A model generated the notes under the pieces. The model was not told the DNA's origin. It searched no databases and saw nothing but the letters and a program-made list of their open reading frames with translations. Positions 37,112-47,793 of a stretch of 64,000 nt of DNA are shown here, piece by piece. Numbering within the stretch: position 1 is the first letter of the stretch; each line of letters begins with the position of its first letter. The position numbers and the translations under genes were made by a program. The stretch lies in the NCBI GenBank assembly GCA_963402885.1, contig OY727097.1, forward strand, positions 28,389,401 through 28,453,400, given 5' to 3'. This DNA is from Antedon bifida (taxonomy: Eukaryota; Echinodermata; Crinoidea; Comatulida; Antedonidae).

Positions 37112-38326
37112 CTAGCCAGAATCTTTGACAGAATGTCGATCTTCCAGGGCGTATACTGAACTCGTGTTTGTGTTATCGGTTTCCATACCAATCGAAGGCA
37201 CGTCGCTTTTCTTCTTTGAGCAACCGAACGCAATATAAAACGCTTTTCGGTAGCGAGCGTTGGTAACTTTATAAATTACTGGGTTAATAACAGAGTTACA
37301 GTACGTCAGCAGTCGAGCGAATAGAATGTATATTCGCCGTCCTTCTGGAGATAGAACTCGTGTGGTGCGGTGGCTGTCAAAAATTAAAATCACCGAAAAT
37401 ATATTGAACGGTGACATAAGGGCGAAGAATACGGTTGTGTTGATCACGAGCATAGTGGCAACTTGGTTACGAGTTTTACGGTTTATTTTAGCTCGTGGGT
37501 GACTTTCATCTTGAACGTTTCTATTTAGTTCTACGACTACTAACGAATACAAAACAGTGTTCACTATTAAAGCAACAAAGAACGGTACTGTGCGTAACAT
37601 ATCACCGTAAATACGCGCTTTTACGTCAACGTAATTACAGACGACCCACTCGTTTGGTAAACCTTCGTATTTCTCACCCTCTGGCCACGATAAACAATAC
37701 GATGATAATATGCAAAAGCAAGGTGTCATTGTCAAGGCAAAACATGCAGAGACGACCCAAATGGAGATGATGACGTTACGACAGAGATTGGTACGGTCCA
37801 TCTGCGCTGATTTGAACGGATAACAGATTGCATAATACCGTTCTATGGCCACTGCAGTGATAAGAAGCTCACATGTGAATAAGCAGGTGTAATTTAAAAC
37901 ATTGAGTGTGATGCAACCAAACACAGATCTCGCCGAATGATCCTGCACCAGTTCTGACGTCATGTAAGACCATAGTTTGTCAGAAATAACAACAATGAGA
38001 AAAATCATATCACCGATTGCTAGGTTGACGAGATACGCGTTGGTCACAGTACGCATCGCGTTTACCTTACCGACGACAAACAGGAATGCAGAGTTTGTCG
38101 ATAGGCCGAGTATCAATATTATGGGTAGCACGAAAACAGTGACGATCTCCTCAACTTCCATATATAGAAACGTAGCCGACATTTCTTCACTAAGATCGAA
38201 ACAGTATTCACCGTCACTGTCGTTTGACGAAACTGCGTGTAGCTGTTGCGTAACTTCCCGATTTCCATCAAACCACGCGGGCGTAAACTTTCGGATGATC
38301 TCCTTTATCAAAGTGCCGTCTGCCAT
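37112..38326 (-). CDS. Class A peptide-type GPCR (TRHR/NMUR-like), GPCR 2
   Basis: Single-exon receptor, 404 aa, from the ATG at 38326-38324. An in-frame TTG 18 nt upstream is disfavoured. The extracellular N-terminus is long, about 60 residues, with NDS at 35-37. TM1 about 62-86, TM2 96-118 with N-L-A-I-G-D (101-106), C138, TM3 ending ERY (162-164) followed by AICYPFKSAQ, TM4 with W190, ECL2 C211 in CLSWPEGEKYEG, TM5 with PFF (248-250), basic ICL3, TM6 287-310 (RNQVATMLVIN, then LMSPF), TM7 with NPVIY (348-352), and a cysteine at 369 that could be palmitoylated. Most conventional motifs are intact, but the TM6 toggle tryptophan is replaced (M304). The ERY-to-ICL2 stretch is TRH-receptor-like. 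Function inferred: neuropeptide receptor; ligand unknown. A fragment of its 5' end is duplicated at 40.43-41.06 kb. Confidence 0.92.
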   Translation of the reverse strand: MADGTLIKEIIRKFTPAWFDGNREVTQQLHAVSSNDSDGEYCFDLSEEMSATFLYMEVEEIVTVFVLPIILILGLSTNSAFLFVVGKVNAMRTVTNAYLVNLAIGDMIFLIVVISDKLWSYMTSELVQDHSARSVFGCITLNVLNYTCLFTCELLITAVAIERYYAICYPFKSAQMDRTNLCRNVIISIWVVSACFALTMTPCFCILSSYCLSWPEGEKYEGLPNEWVVCNYVDVKARIYGDMLRTVPFFVALIVNTVLYSLVVVELNRNVQDESHPRAKINRKTRNQVATMLVINTTVFFALMSPFNIFSVILIFDSHRTTRVLSPEGRRIYILFARLLTYCNSVINPVIYKVTNARYRKAFYIAFGCSKKKSDVPSIGMETDNTNTSSVYALEDRHSVKDSG

Positions 38327-39664
38327 TTCGGAATAATTTAGCAATGTGTTGCCTAACGTACCCTTTCAGTACTATTGGAATAAGAAAGATTTAATCAGTT
38401 TTTAAGAGGGAAAAAAGATTGTTTAATAAACAATTCTGTAACATAAACTGGAAAAATTTCTAAGATTAATCTAAAAAAATTAGTGGATTTTTCAATCAAA
38501 TTACTTCTTTTATCAATTAGTAATAATACAAAAGTATGTAAGCAAATTAAGAGGAGCGAAATATCAGAAAGCAAAAGCTTGAGAACGAGTGCTCAGAAGA
38601 AAAAAAGGATTCGTAAATAAGGTAAAACATGATAAAAATCTTTGAAAAGAAACAAAAACAATGGAAACATGGAAAGACAGGTGAGGGCAAAAGAGAAAAC
38701 AAAAAAGAATACATGCAGAAGAAAGTATCCCGACAAAGAAGAATCATCTATATCAAGACTATAAACAAAAAGCAGAAATAGTTACCGATTTACTAAAATA
38801 ACTAAACGAAGTTGATTAAAAATCAACCGAAGTGAATTTACATTGTATACAAATGTCCAATGGATACAACTACAGAACTAATATTAATGGTCCAAAATGG
38901 ACACCTGTCTAAAATCACATGTTAACTCAAGGTAAATAAATTGATAATGTATTTTTTAAAAGCATATTTTCAAATAGATGGACGGTAAACTTACCAAAGA
39001 CAGTCTTTCCCTGGCAAAGGAACTTATAAGTTCTGAAGCCTGAACACAAACGTAGCCACCTCATATACAATTTAATAATCCTCGTCACAAACTATTTACC
39101 TACGGTGTTAATGGTTTTGCTACCGATAATAAATGTTGGTATCTAAATAATAAGTAATATCCTCATACCAGAATCGCTATCAAGATTTAATATAACGGGT
39201 TAATAATTATTTATGGAATATTGGAAATCAATTTTTTATAAGGACATCTGTGCATTAATGAATTAATTTATCAGGCTAATGTCAAGAGGCGGGCCATATC
39301 ACAGCCACTTGACGCAATACAAATGGCGTCGGTTGCATCAAGGTGGACCAGGATGTCTTGTATAAACCAAACTGTATGTTATTAATGATATAAGTGGTTT
39401 AAACACCTGCAGTTAACCGCTATCGGAAGTACAGAGTTTCTAGACAGTTTTCGATATACAGTACCACAAGACTGTAATCAAACTGTTTGCAGCAATGAAA
39501 GTACACATTTGAGTGAGAGTAGTAACAATTAAAAATGAATAATGTTGCAGACAAATATCAACACATACAAAAGTAGCAAGAGAAAGTAGAATATACCAAA
39601 CTTGTGGTGAAGGAGAAATTGATGAATTACATTTTGTTATTTAGTTGTACTTTATCCAACAACC
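38327..39664. other. upstream region of GPCR 2, source of a segmental duplication
   Basis: The sequence from about codon 29 of GPCR 2 outward to 39433 is duplicated at 40433-41055, except that about 590 bp (roughly 38590-39182) has no counterpart in the copy. That extra block is purine-rich on the plus strand. The region probably contains the GPCR 2 5' UTR and promoter, but no specific element was identified. Confidence 0.6.
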
Positions 39665-39787
39665 TTAAACTCTGTCAGTATCAAACTAGTTCGTGTGATG
39701 TGCCAAATATGGTAGTGATATGACGTCATCATGTCCATATCACATTTTTTGTCACATCAAGTTTGATGATAGTGTAGAAGAGCGTTA
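39665..39787. mobile_element. MITE family A, copy 5 (degenerate)
   Basis: Left end TTAAACTCTGTCAGTATCAA with a short deletion of the consensus. The right end GTTTGATGATAGTGTAGAAG carries a three-base insertion. ATATGGTAGTGATATGACGT is retained inside. 123 bp. Confidence 0.7.
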
Positions 39788-39880
39788 GAAACAAATTTGA
39801 ATAAAGCTCTAGTTCTAGAAGAAAATAATAACGTTAAACTTTTTTGTATGGACTACAGGCAAAAGTTACCAATAAAAAAG

Positions 39881-40432
39881 AATTATAGAAAGTACACAAA
39901 TAGATTCAGGACAGACAATGTTTGATAAACATCCAAACTTACTCAATATAGAATACAAACCCAACAAAAATAACAAACATAATTATTTCTGTATAAAATC
40001 CATTAAAACACAGAAAGATTTTGATTCATCTACTCAGGAGGTGAAGAAAATAGAAGAGGGGTTGCGTACATACTCACAGAGAAATAGAACATCTGGACAG
40101 ACATAATAGTAACAAGATACACCAAGAGATAAAGGAGATGCAGAGAAGAGAGCCGAGGCTAAATCTTGGTATACGAGACAAAGAATGGGAACTTTTATAT
40201 GAAAATTCTGATATCAACATGCGATGGGAGGAAATACACTGGCGAAGAAAATTTTAAAGACAACAGACCAGAGAAACCAATGAATAGAGACTAAACAGAA
40301 ATCACCATCAACGCAATTGAAGATGCAATTTAACAAAGAATAAAAAAGAATTATAGAAAGATTACGGTACATTAGTACACAAATAAAGCTACGAAATGCT
40401 CTGGCCACAGAACAATCAGCCTTATCTCTCTC
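39881..40432. other. mosaic of small duplications, origin unclear
   Basis: AAAGAATTATAGAAAG occurs at both ends (about 39879 and 40346), and at the right end it runs into a 44-bp reverse-transcriptase fragment (40384-40427) that recurs at 41101-41144. Between them lie short open frames with no recognised domain. Probably retrotransposon debris rearranged together with the GPCR 2 fragment. Confidence 0.5.
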
Positions 40433-41055
40433 TGTTGCGAAACTTCCGCATTTCCAAACCACGCGGGCGTAAACTGTCGGATGATCTCCTTTATCAAAGT
40501 GCCGCCTGCCATGTCAGAATAATTTAGCAATGGGTTGTTGCTGAACGTACTTTCAGTACTATTGGAATACGAAAGATTTCATCAGTTTAAAGTAAAAAAT
40601 TAAGATAATTTAATAAACAATCCTATAACATAGGAAACATATCTAAGATTAATCTGACAAGAAACAATATTAACAGTGGATTTTTCAACCAAATTATTTC
40701 TTTTATCAATTAGTATTAATAAACAAGTATGTAAAGCAAATTAAGAGAGGCGAAATATCAGAAATGAAAATCCTGAGAACGGCTGCCAAAAAAAAACACA
40801 TTGTTAAATACAGATTTAATATAACGGGTTAATAATTATTTATGGAATATTGGAAATCAATCAATCAACCATTAATGTGCATTAATTAATTAATTCATCA
40901 GGCTAATGTAAAGAGTGGGCCATATCACAGCCACTTGACGCAATGCAAATGCAATGCATCAAGGTGGACCAGGATGTCTTGTACAAACCAAACTGTATGT
41001 TATTAATGATATAAGTGGTTTACACACCTGTCGTTAACCGCTATCGGAAGTAAGG
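40433..41055 (-). pseudogene. duplicated 5' fragment of GPCR 2
   Basis: It corresponds to the first 25-28 codons of GPCR 2 plus its upstream DNA, in direct orientation. On the minus strand the copy reads from an ATG at 40512-40510 as MAGGTLIKEIIRQFTPAWF, against MADGTLIKEIIRKFTPAWF in the gene, then runs out of homology near 40433. Upstream sequence is shared through two blocks (38327 to about 38590, and 39183-39433 in the source). No transmembrane segment is included, so it cannot make a receptor. Both ends abut retrotransposon sequence. Near-identical bases suggest a fairly recent event. Confidence 0.85.
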
Positions 41056-42304
41056 AGAACTACCGAAATACTTCACTTTCATACCCATAACAAAAGTGAG
41101 TAAAGCTACGAAATGCTCTGACCACAGAACAATCAGCCTTATCTGTCATGCTTCAAAAATTCTACAACGAATAATTCTCAACAGAATCAACTCCATCATC
41201 AAAAGTTGTCTCACAGAAACACAATTTGGTTTTAGAAAAGGAAAGGAACACCTGATGGAATATTCCTTCTTAACGTTATCAGTGAGAGACTGAAAACCAA
41301 GAGAAATTACATGTTTGCTGCATAGACTATTCAATGGCCTTTGACCGAATAAACATACAAAACTCTTGAAAGTTATGACAAAGGCTGGGATCCCACACCA
41401 TGAGAGGAAGTTGATAGTGGAGGTATACTGGAACCAGACTGCACTGGTGAGAACAACAGCAGGCACAACAGATGAAAAAGAGGCAAAGATGCATCCTATC
41501 ACCAACATCGTTTACTCTATATAGTGAATACCTCCTCAAGAAGTACTACAAGATAGTGAAGGAATACCTCTCAATGGAGTCAATCATACAACTATAAGAT
41601 ACGCTGACGACACTGTAATCATGGACGACACTGTAATCATGGTCAACAATACTACAGATCTCCAAAGCACGATCGACAATATAGTCCAAGGTTGTCAAGT
41701 GGAGCTATACTGGAATGGAAATAAATGAAAACAAAGACATTGCATTTCGGCAATAATAGTTACGTAGGAGGCACACTATTGGAACAAGTAGACAAATACC
41801 AATATCTTGGACATACACTGTGCCAATGGAGACATCACCAAAGAAATTGAGATCAGAAAAGAAAAGCCCCGTATGAAATTTTGGCAGAATAAGGAGCTAC
41901 TCAGAAGGAACATCAGACTGGAAACAAAGAAACGTACTGGAAACAAAGAAACGTACTGGAAACAAAGAAACGTATCATTAAAGGCTATGTATACTCAGTC
42001 TTTTTTATACTCAGTCAATTATGGATGTGAGAAAATAAATGCCTTTGAGATGTGGTGCTACAGGAGAATGCTGACAATCTCATGGAAAGAACATCGGAAA
42101 ATTGAGGTTATCCTGAGAGCAGTTGGTGTGAAAGAAGGACTCACACAACAACTAGTTAAAAAGAGATTAGGATACGCAGGACACATAATTAGAGGAAGTT
42201 CTGGTCCATTGTTAAAGCTTGCACTCGAGGGAAAGATCTGTGGGAGGAAGGGCAGGGGAAGACGACGGACAGCAAAGAGTGGACTGGATTCATTTTATAA
42301 ATAA
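41056..42304 (+). mobile_element. decayed non-LTR retrotransposon (reverse-transcriptase region)
   Basis: Reading frames interrupted by frameshifts encode successive RT pieces. IPITKVSKATKCSDHRTISL is an RT motif-2 type start (41081-41140), followed by ASKILQRIILNRI and TETQFGFRKGK. A shifted frame gives FAAYIDYSMAFDRI, near 41320. ADDTVIMV corresponds to the catalytic A-D-D box (near 41610-41650). The C-terminal part INAFEMWCYRRMLTISW (about 42038-42085), GYAGHIIRGS and GRKGRGRRRT (to 42304) is typical of endonuclease-reverse-transcriptase elements of invertebrates. Several frameshifts and a short triplicated phrase (GGAAACAAAGAAACGTACT, near 41920-41970) show it is inactive. No endonuclease domain is seen; it is 5'-truncated. 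Confidence 0.85.
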
Positions 42305-43342
42305 TCAGTCCTTGCTTTTGCACATTGGCTATTTCAACAGCTGCAATTTAAGTGTTATATATAAGCGTGTTTTGCCAATATAATTAAGACAAATTAAGGT
42401 ATAGATACCTCGTCGAAACTGGAATTAACAAATTTGATAGATTATTAAGAGTACAAATTACGTTTACAACCGACTACAGTAAATATTTGCATGAACCGAA
42501 TTAAGCTCATGTAAATAGATTACTTTAAATTCGGAAGGTTAATTGTGTAAAAAGGACATGTGGTCAAATTCACAGTAGATAATAATTACGTCATTCTCGT
42601 TTGTGATGTGGTATTCCCAAATACGTCGGTTAACACAATGTTGATACATGGTCTTATGTAACCGACTAACGAATAGTTTCAGGATAATTATTTATATTAG
42701 AAAATAGTTAATGAAAAAAAAAAAACTTCATTTAGCCATTACGGCGCCATAAGTAAAATATTAGGTAAGGGTAATAATAGTTGTCAGATGCCTTGATTAT
42801 ACAACTTAACAGTGTTGATCATGTAATGATTTTCTGGGAACGTGTCAATATAAATACCAGCAATGGAAGAGCATTACTTAAAACTGATCAGAAGTAATAC
42901 TACAAAAGTGTTTAAATTGAAGAGCTCTTGAAATCGTCAAGTTACGTATCGTAGAATGATTACGTAATTTGTTTACAAAGCGGTAAAACAAAAGCCATAT
43001 CGCTCCTTGTATTTACCATTATACTCGTTCAAATATAGTTGCGATATCAACTCACCGACACTGATAGCATCGCACCACACATAAACCAAGACATTTTGGC
43101 ACAAAGGACGACAAATTTAGCTGTAAAAACCAATATACAGACAATTCTGAAATTGACATTGAAAGCAAACAAGGACTTTTAATTCGGTAACGTATACGCC
43201 GAGTGCGCAGCTGTATTTTACCGGTTAATTTGTTTTAGTTATGTATGCAGGATTCCCGAGTGTTTCGCGAATCTATTCCATAACTTTTATAAATATCTGA
43301 TTACAAGAACAGTTATTATTCAAATAGTCCCTAAATAACCAA
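42305..43342. other. intergenic stretch upstream of GPCR 3
   Basis: No gene or repeat seen. It should contain the promoter and 5' UTR of the plus-strand receptor at 43343; no specific element could be supported. Confidence 0.5.
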
Positions 43343-44521
43343 ATGGAAGATTTCAATGAAACAGCTTTTTTGAATAACTGTCGAGAAAGTGGTTTATACG
43401 TTCAAAATGTATCTACACCTGAAACTGTGGAAAGACTTATATACACAAGAGCTGATTTAATCATCACGGGCATTGTGATGCCAATTCTCCTCGTATTTGG
43501 TTGGATCAGTAACTGGTCGTTCCTCTTCGTCGTATACCGTGTAAAATACATGCACACAATAACCAACTTATACTTGGTAAATCTTGCTGTAAGTGATGTG
43601 ACGTTTTTAAGTTTTGCAATTGGGGACAAGCTGTGGAGATTTGCCTCTTCTGACGTGTACCTAGACAACGTTGGCAAAGACGTGGTTGATATATGTGTAA
43701 TGTATCTTTTCATGAATGCAGCTTATTTTTCTGGACAGTTCTTGATAAGTCTCATAGCTGTAGATCGTTATTACGCCGTGTGTAAACCACTACAACAGTA
43801 TAAAGTAAACACCCTTACAAGAGCGGTGACCTGGATTGTTTGTAGCTGGTGTTTCGCATTCGTTCTTGCGGCGTCGATGACTCCTGGGTACATCATACGG
43901 AAAACTGTTTGTATTCTTTGGCCAGACGATGAAAAATACGACGAATACCCACACACATATGTTTACTTCGCCACTTTATCCGACTCCGTTAAAGTTTACG
44001 TAGAAACGATTCAAACCGTACCGTTTTTTGTTAACGTAATATTCGAAACAGTATTGTACGTACTTATAATAAACGGCTTACACTCGCGAGTATCAACGCG
44101 CGCAAGTAATGGCATTTTTGGTGGAAAACTTACAGAAATCAGGAATCAGGTAACACGTATGTTGATTATCAACGGTGTAATGTATATTCTTCTCATGTCA
44201 CCTTTTCAAGTGTATTCGTTGATGACAATGGCCAGTACGTTTCGTGAGGCAAGACTTACGAGAATACAGCTAAAAATGTTCCTATCTATCGCACGTGTGC
44301 TTGTTTATTCGACCGCAGTCATAAACCCAATCATATACAGTTTATCGAGCAAGCGGTACCGCAAAGCGTTTGTTAGGGCGTTCAGTTGCAGAGGCTCTAA
44401 ATTTCAAGGGGGTTCATTCTGTGCGTCTGCCAGTTACAAACGTCGTGGTACGCAAGCAACCAGCGTTAGGCGAACCGATTCGATATCTCCGAATGAAAGT
44501 AGCAACAGCACCTACTTTTAA
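43343..44521 (+). CDS. Class A peptide-type GPCR (TRHR/NMUR-like), GPCR 3
   Basis: Single-exon receptor of 392 aa, ATG at 43343. N-glycosylation sites NET (5-7) and NVS (22-24). TM1 about 39-65, TM2 74-96 with N-L-A-V-S-D (80-85), C118, TM3 ending DRY (141-143) followed by AVCKPLQ, TM4 with W164 and W169, ECL2 C190 in CILWPDDEKYDEYP, TM5 with PFF (227-229), TM6 267-290 (RNQVTRMLIIN, then LMSPF), TM7 with NPIIY (328-332). The tail is rich in serine and basic residues with NES and NST. The ECL2 motif and I-G-D-K-L-W after TM2 tie it to GPCR 2 (I-S-D-K-L-W) and GPCR 1 (V-G-D-K-M-F). As in those, the TM6 toggle tryptophan is missing. Inferred role: G-protein-coupled peptide receptor in the plasma membrane; ligand unknown. 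A family D MITE begins 30 bp past the stop, and an AATAAA lies at 45186-45191. Confidence 0.92.
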   Translation: MEDFNETAFLNNCRESGLYVQNVSTPETVERLIYTRADLIITGIVMPILLVFGWISNWSFLFVVYRVKYMHTITNLYLVNLAVSDVTFLSFAIGDKLWRFASSDVYLDNVGKDVVDICVMYLFMNAAYFSGQFLISLIAVDRYYAVCKPLQQYKVNTLTRAVTWIVCSWCFAFVLAASMTPGYIIRKTVCILWPDDEKYDEYPHTYVYFATLSDSVKVYVETIQTVPFFVNVIFETVLYVLIINGLHSRVSTRASNGIFGGKLTEIRNQVTRMLIINGVMYILLMSPFQVYSLMTMASTFREARLTRIQLKMFLSIARVLVYSTAVINPIIYSLSSKRYRKAFVRAFSCRGSKFQGGSFCASASYKRRGTQATSVRRTDSISPNESSNSTYF

Positions 44522-44550
44522 GAACTAAACATTTCCAAACTAAATTATGT

Positions 44551-44725
44551 AGCCTCAGAAAGCATCGTACGACGAGGCCCGACGAAACGTCTTGCCGACG
44601 AGACGAGTCGTCTTCAGTAGTAGCGTGGCGTAGTTTTTAAGTCGTCGGGAGAACATGTTTAATTTTTTCCCGATGAGATGACTCGTCGGGACTGACCTCG
44701 TCGTACGACGCTATCCGAGTTGGCC
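44551..44725. mobile_element. MITE family D, copy 2, in the GPCR 3 3' flank
   Basis: AGCATCGTACGACGAGGCCC at the left, mirrored by CCTCGTCGTACGACGCTATC near the right, and CCGAGTTGGCC at the outer right edge. Inner GACGAGACGAGTCGTC and GTCGGGAGAA modules match the copy at 16.0 kb. If the 3' UTR extends to the next AATAAA, the element would be transcribed and could form a long hairpin. Confidence 0.8.
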
Positions 44726-47225
44726 TTAAGCCTACTGTATTGTATGTATATTGAACGTGTATTCAAATTTTAAAAATCGTTCGTCGATTTGGTCACGTTT
44801 CGAGTCAAAATAATGGATTAGTAAAATGATTGAATTTCTCAATTCAATTTAGAATTTTGTAAACAGACAAACATTTTATTCTGACAATAGAATTGTTTTG
44901 TTCTAAATTAGTATTTAAAAATAACAGTTACATAAGAAAAATGTTTTTTAAACAATTATAAATGCTTGACGACAAAACACAACAGTTGAAAACACGACGA
45001 CTGTAGAGTTGTTTGAGAAATTAGAACTATTAGAGATTATTAGAAAGTCATTGTAGGACAGTTAAACATTTCGCATTCGTGGCACATTATCCTGGAGGCA
45101 TCACATTACGAATTTAAATCTAACGTCATGCATTGTAATAATTACTTGAATTACGTTTACAGAATGATAAATGTACACTTGTCCTAATAAAGTTTCTGAT
45201 TAATCATCTAAAACTGCATACAATTCACGATCGATTGCCAATGATTGCTATATAAAGTAAGTAATAATATATCTATTCAATTATGTGTGTTGTTAACGTT
45301 TGTATCGTGGAAGCAGTCCTAAGCACAGGGACGGGTGGGCGAAGTGACATGTTATTACAATATAAAGCTCTGTCTACAATATGAAACTTTATGTGACAAA
45401 AAAAATGTGATGTGCCCATATGGACATGATAATGTCATATCACTACCATATTTGGGCACAACGCACATTTTTATAAACTAGTTTGTTAGTGTAGACAGAG
45501 CTTTAGAATATCACATATTTTGTTAAGCAATAGTCTTAACACCACCATAGAATGTATGGTGCAGTCAAGATAATACTAAAACTGTGGAGAAAATAATTGA
45601 GAATTGAGCTAGCTACAGTCACACTTTCACATGGCACTGTTCACTTCTTTATTATGATATTCCATTGTTATTTAACAAAACGGCACCGTCTTCCGTTCCG
45701 TGAAACGGAATAGGTGCGAATGTGGCTATAGACGATAACATAGGCCTATTAATATTATAGATAGTTTTAATGAATACGTTGCGTGGGAAAGGTAACACCT
45801 TCAATTTTGATTGTATCACATTGTCAATTGTTATTACCGCGCTTCTTTTCGACTTCATTTTTTTTAAAAATTATCTTCTGAAGCAAAGCCGGCCGATACC
45901 AATGTTCGTGCTTATTCGCGCTTAGCAACCACGCGTAAGATTTCGTGCAAAATCATAACAGACACGTACTACATGATGATTGTAATAATCATCTTGTGAA
46001 ACAAAATATAAAGAATTTAACATGCCCTTCCAATTTGATCACTTTAAACGGATAATTTTCTGTTTTTTTGTTTTACTTTACTTTTGCAAATCCTGTGGAT
46101 GTTACTTACCAGGACTTTTTATAAGGAACGTGTCCAATTAACTGTATTTATTTCTTATCGCACATCTCCGATACAGTGATAGTCAAGAACTCGGTTGGGT
46201 CGGATAACGAAGAGTATTATTATGCCACTCTCGTATCACAGATTAAACATGTTTTTAAAATGTTTTAATATTTTAAAATATTTCACATTTAGAAGGCCTA
46301 AGTAACAGTGGTATGTTACATTGTTTTCGGTGTATGTAAAAAAGGCCAATCTTAATAGCTAGGAAGAGTGTTTTCATCTTTCCAGATCTCACTACGTATA
46401 CTTGTGTACATTTGTTTTTCTTCGCGTATTCGACTGTACCATATATTTTTTTGCAATAGGCTATGTATATGTTTCTATGGGTAATATCAATTTTCTATAT
46501 AAAAAAAAGTAACATAAATATTGCATTTGCAGGCCTATTTATTTAGGTATCAAATATAAATATAGACATCAATAACAATATAACACAAGTCACGATAATG
46601 TAATAATTATAAATCCTGACTCGCAAAAAAATAGCCTCATTATTAGAAGTTTTTTTTCTGTTTTGTTTTTCTAATATTACATATTTCTAACATCAAATCA
46701 TTAAATCCAAAGAATATTTGTATTTTGTACTTAAATTATTAAACATTTCTAAATAATCTTTTAATAAGAGTTCATCTTTAAACATACGTACTTCTAATTC
46801 TGTTGTACTGTAACAGAATACACCATACTATCCATCCAGGTACATTAGTGTCATTATCACAATATGGTTTTCTAATATTTTTACAATTAATCAAATGAAT
46901 GTTGTACTTTGTACTCAATGATACTGAAACTAAGAGACATCGTAATGTCTATTTAATTACTACAGTACAGTAGTTATCAAAATGAGAAAATGATGGTGCC
47001 AATTAAAATGAGGATAGAATATTGTAAGTTAATAAATGAATACTATTAGTATACTGTGTATAATACTGTAGCATAGTTAAGATAACAAAGATAATTTAAT
47101 TATAATATAATAATTTGCATAGACTTCTCCATACTATGACCACTGTCCTGAAATATCCAATCCATAATTCTAATAGACAGTGTGGTTTTAAACTACTTTA
47201 CCACTCTAACTGATATTGGTTGTTT
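44726..47225. other. gene-free AT-rich stretch
   Basis: No gene seen. Contains one family A MITE (45363-45505, listed separately). From 46.2 to 47.2 kb the DNA is very AT-rich with no organised features. Confidence 0.5.
45363..45505. mobile_element. MITE family A, copy 6
   Basis: TAAAGCTCTGTCTACAATAT and GTTAGTGTAGACAGAGCTTT ends with TA at both edges. The interior has ATGGACATGATAATGTCATA and CACTACCATATTTGGGCACA. 143 bp. Confidence 0.88.
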
Positions 47226-47600
47226 ATAGCAAAGTGCGCCATCAACGACTGTGTGACACGATGTGTGCTAATCGATTCAATGCTACAAAAGTTGATAGCA
47301 AAGTGCGCCACCAACGGCAGTGACACAATGCACTAATCGATTCGGTGCTACAAAAGTTGATAGCAAGGTGCGCCGCCAACGGCAATGACACGTTCGCTAA
47401 TCGATTCCATGCTACAAAAATTGATAGCAAGTGCGCCGCCAACGGCAATTACACGATGTGCTACTTGATACAAAAGTTGATAGCAAAGTGCGCCGCCAAC
47501 GGCAATGACACTATGTGCTATAAAAGTTGATAGCGAAAGTGTCACCAATTTGTTTTCGAAATGACAGTTTATAGCAAAGTGACATGTTGTACCAAAAACT
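47226..47600. repeat. 50-60-bp tandem repeat downstream of CEP44
   Basis: About five to six imperfect units of the form GATAGCAAAGTGCGCC, CCAACGGCAATGACAC and GCTAATCGATT...GCTACAAAAGTT, with decay at the right end. Unit lengths vary because some lack the AATCGATTC segment. Open frames on both strands through the array are period artefacts. It lies beyond the CEP44 stop codon (47794, minus strand), in the 3' flank. Confidence 0.85.
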
Positions 47601-47793
47601 TGATGCTACAAAAGCTATGTTAGTGATGCAAAGTGATGCGTTGTATCAAAATACTTAGAATATAAAAGCAAAACAAACATTTTACCAGACAGTCACAATG
47701 ACAAAAATTAGAAAACACAACAAAAGCATGCTTGTAAGTCAGAAAATATAAAAAGCAAAAATCCAACCTAAACTGTTGGGTCAGATCAACATT

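Noticed and set aside
37495..38336. Plus-strand open frames of 91 and 119 codons opposite GPCR 2
   Set aside because: They are antisense shadows of the receptor, without domain features.
41146..41539. Minus-strand open frames of 70 and 120 codons
   Set aside because: They are antisense to the reverse-transcriptase relic.
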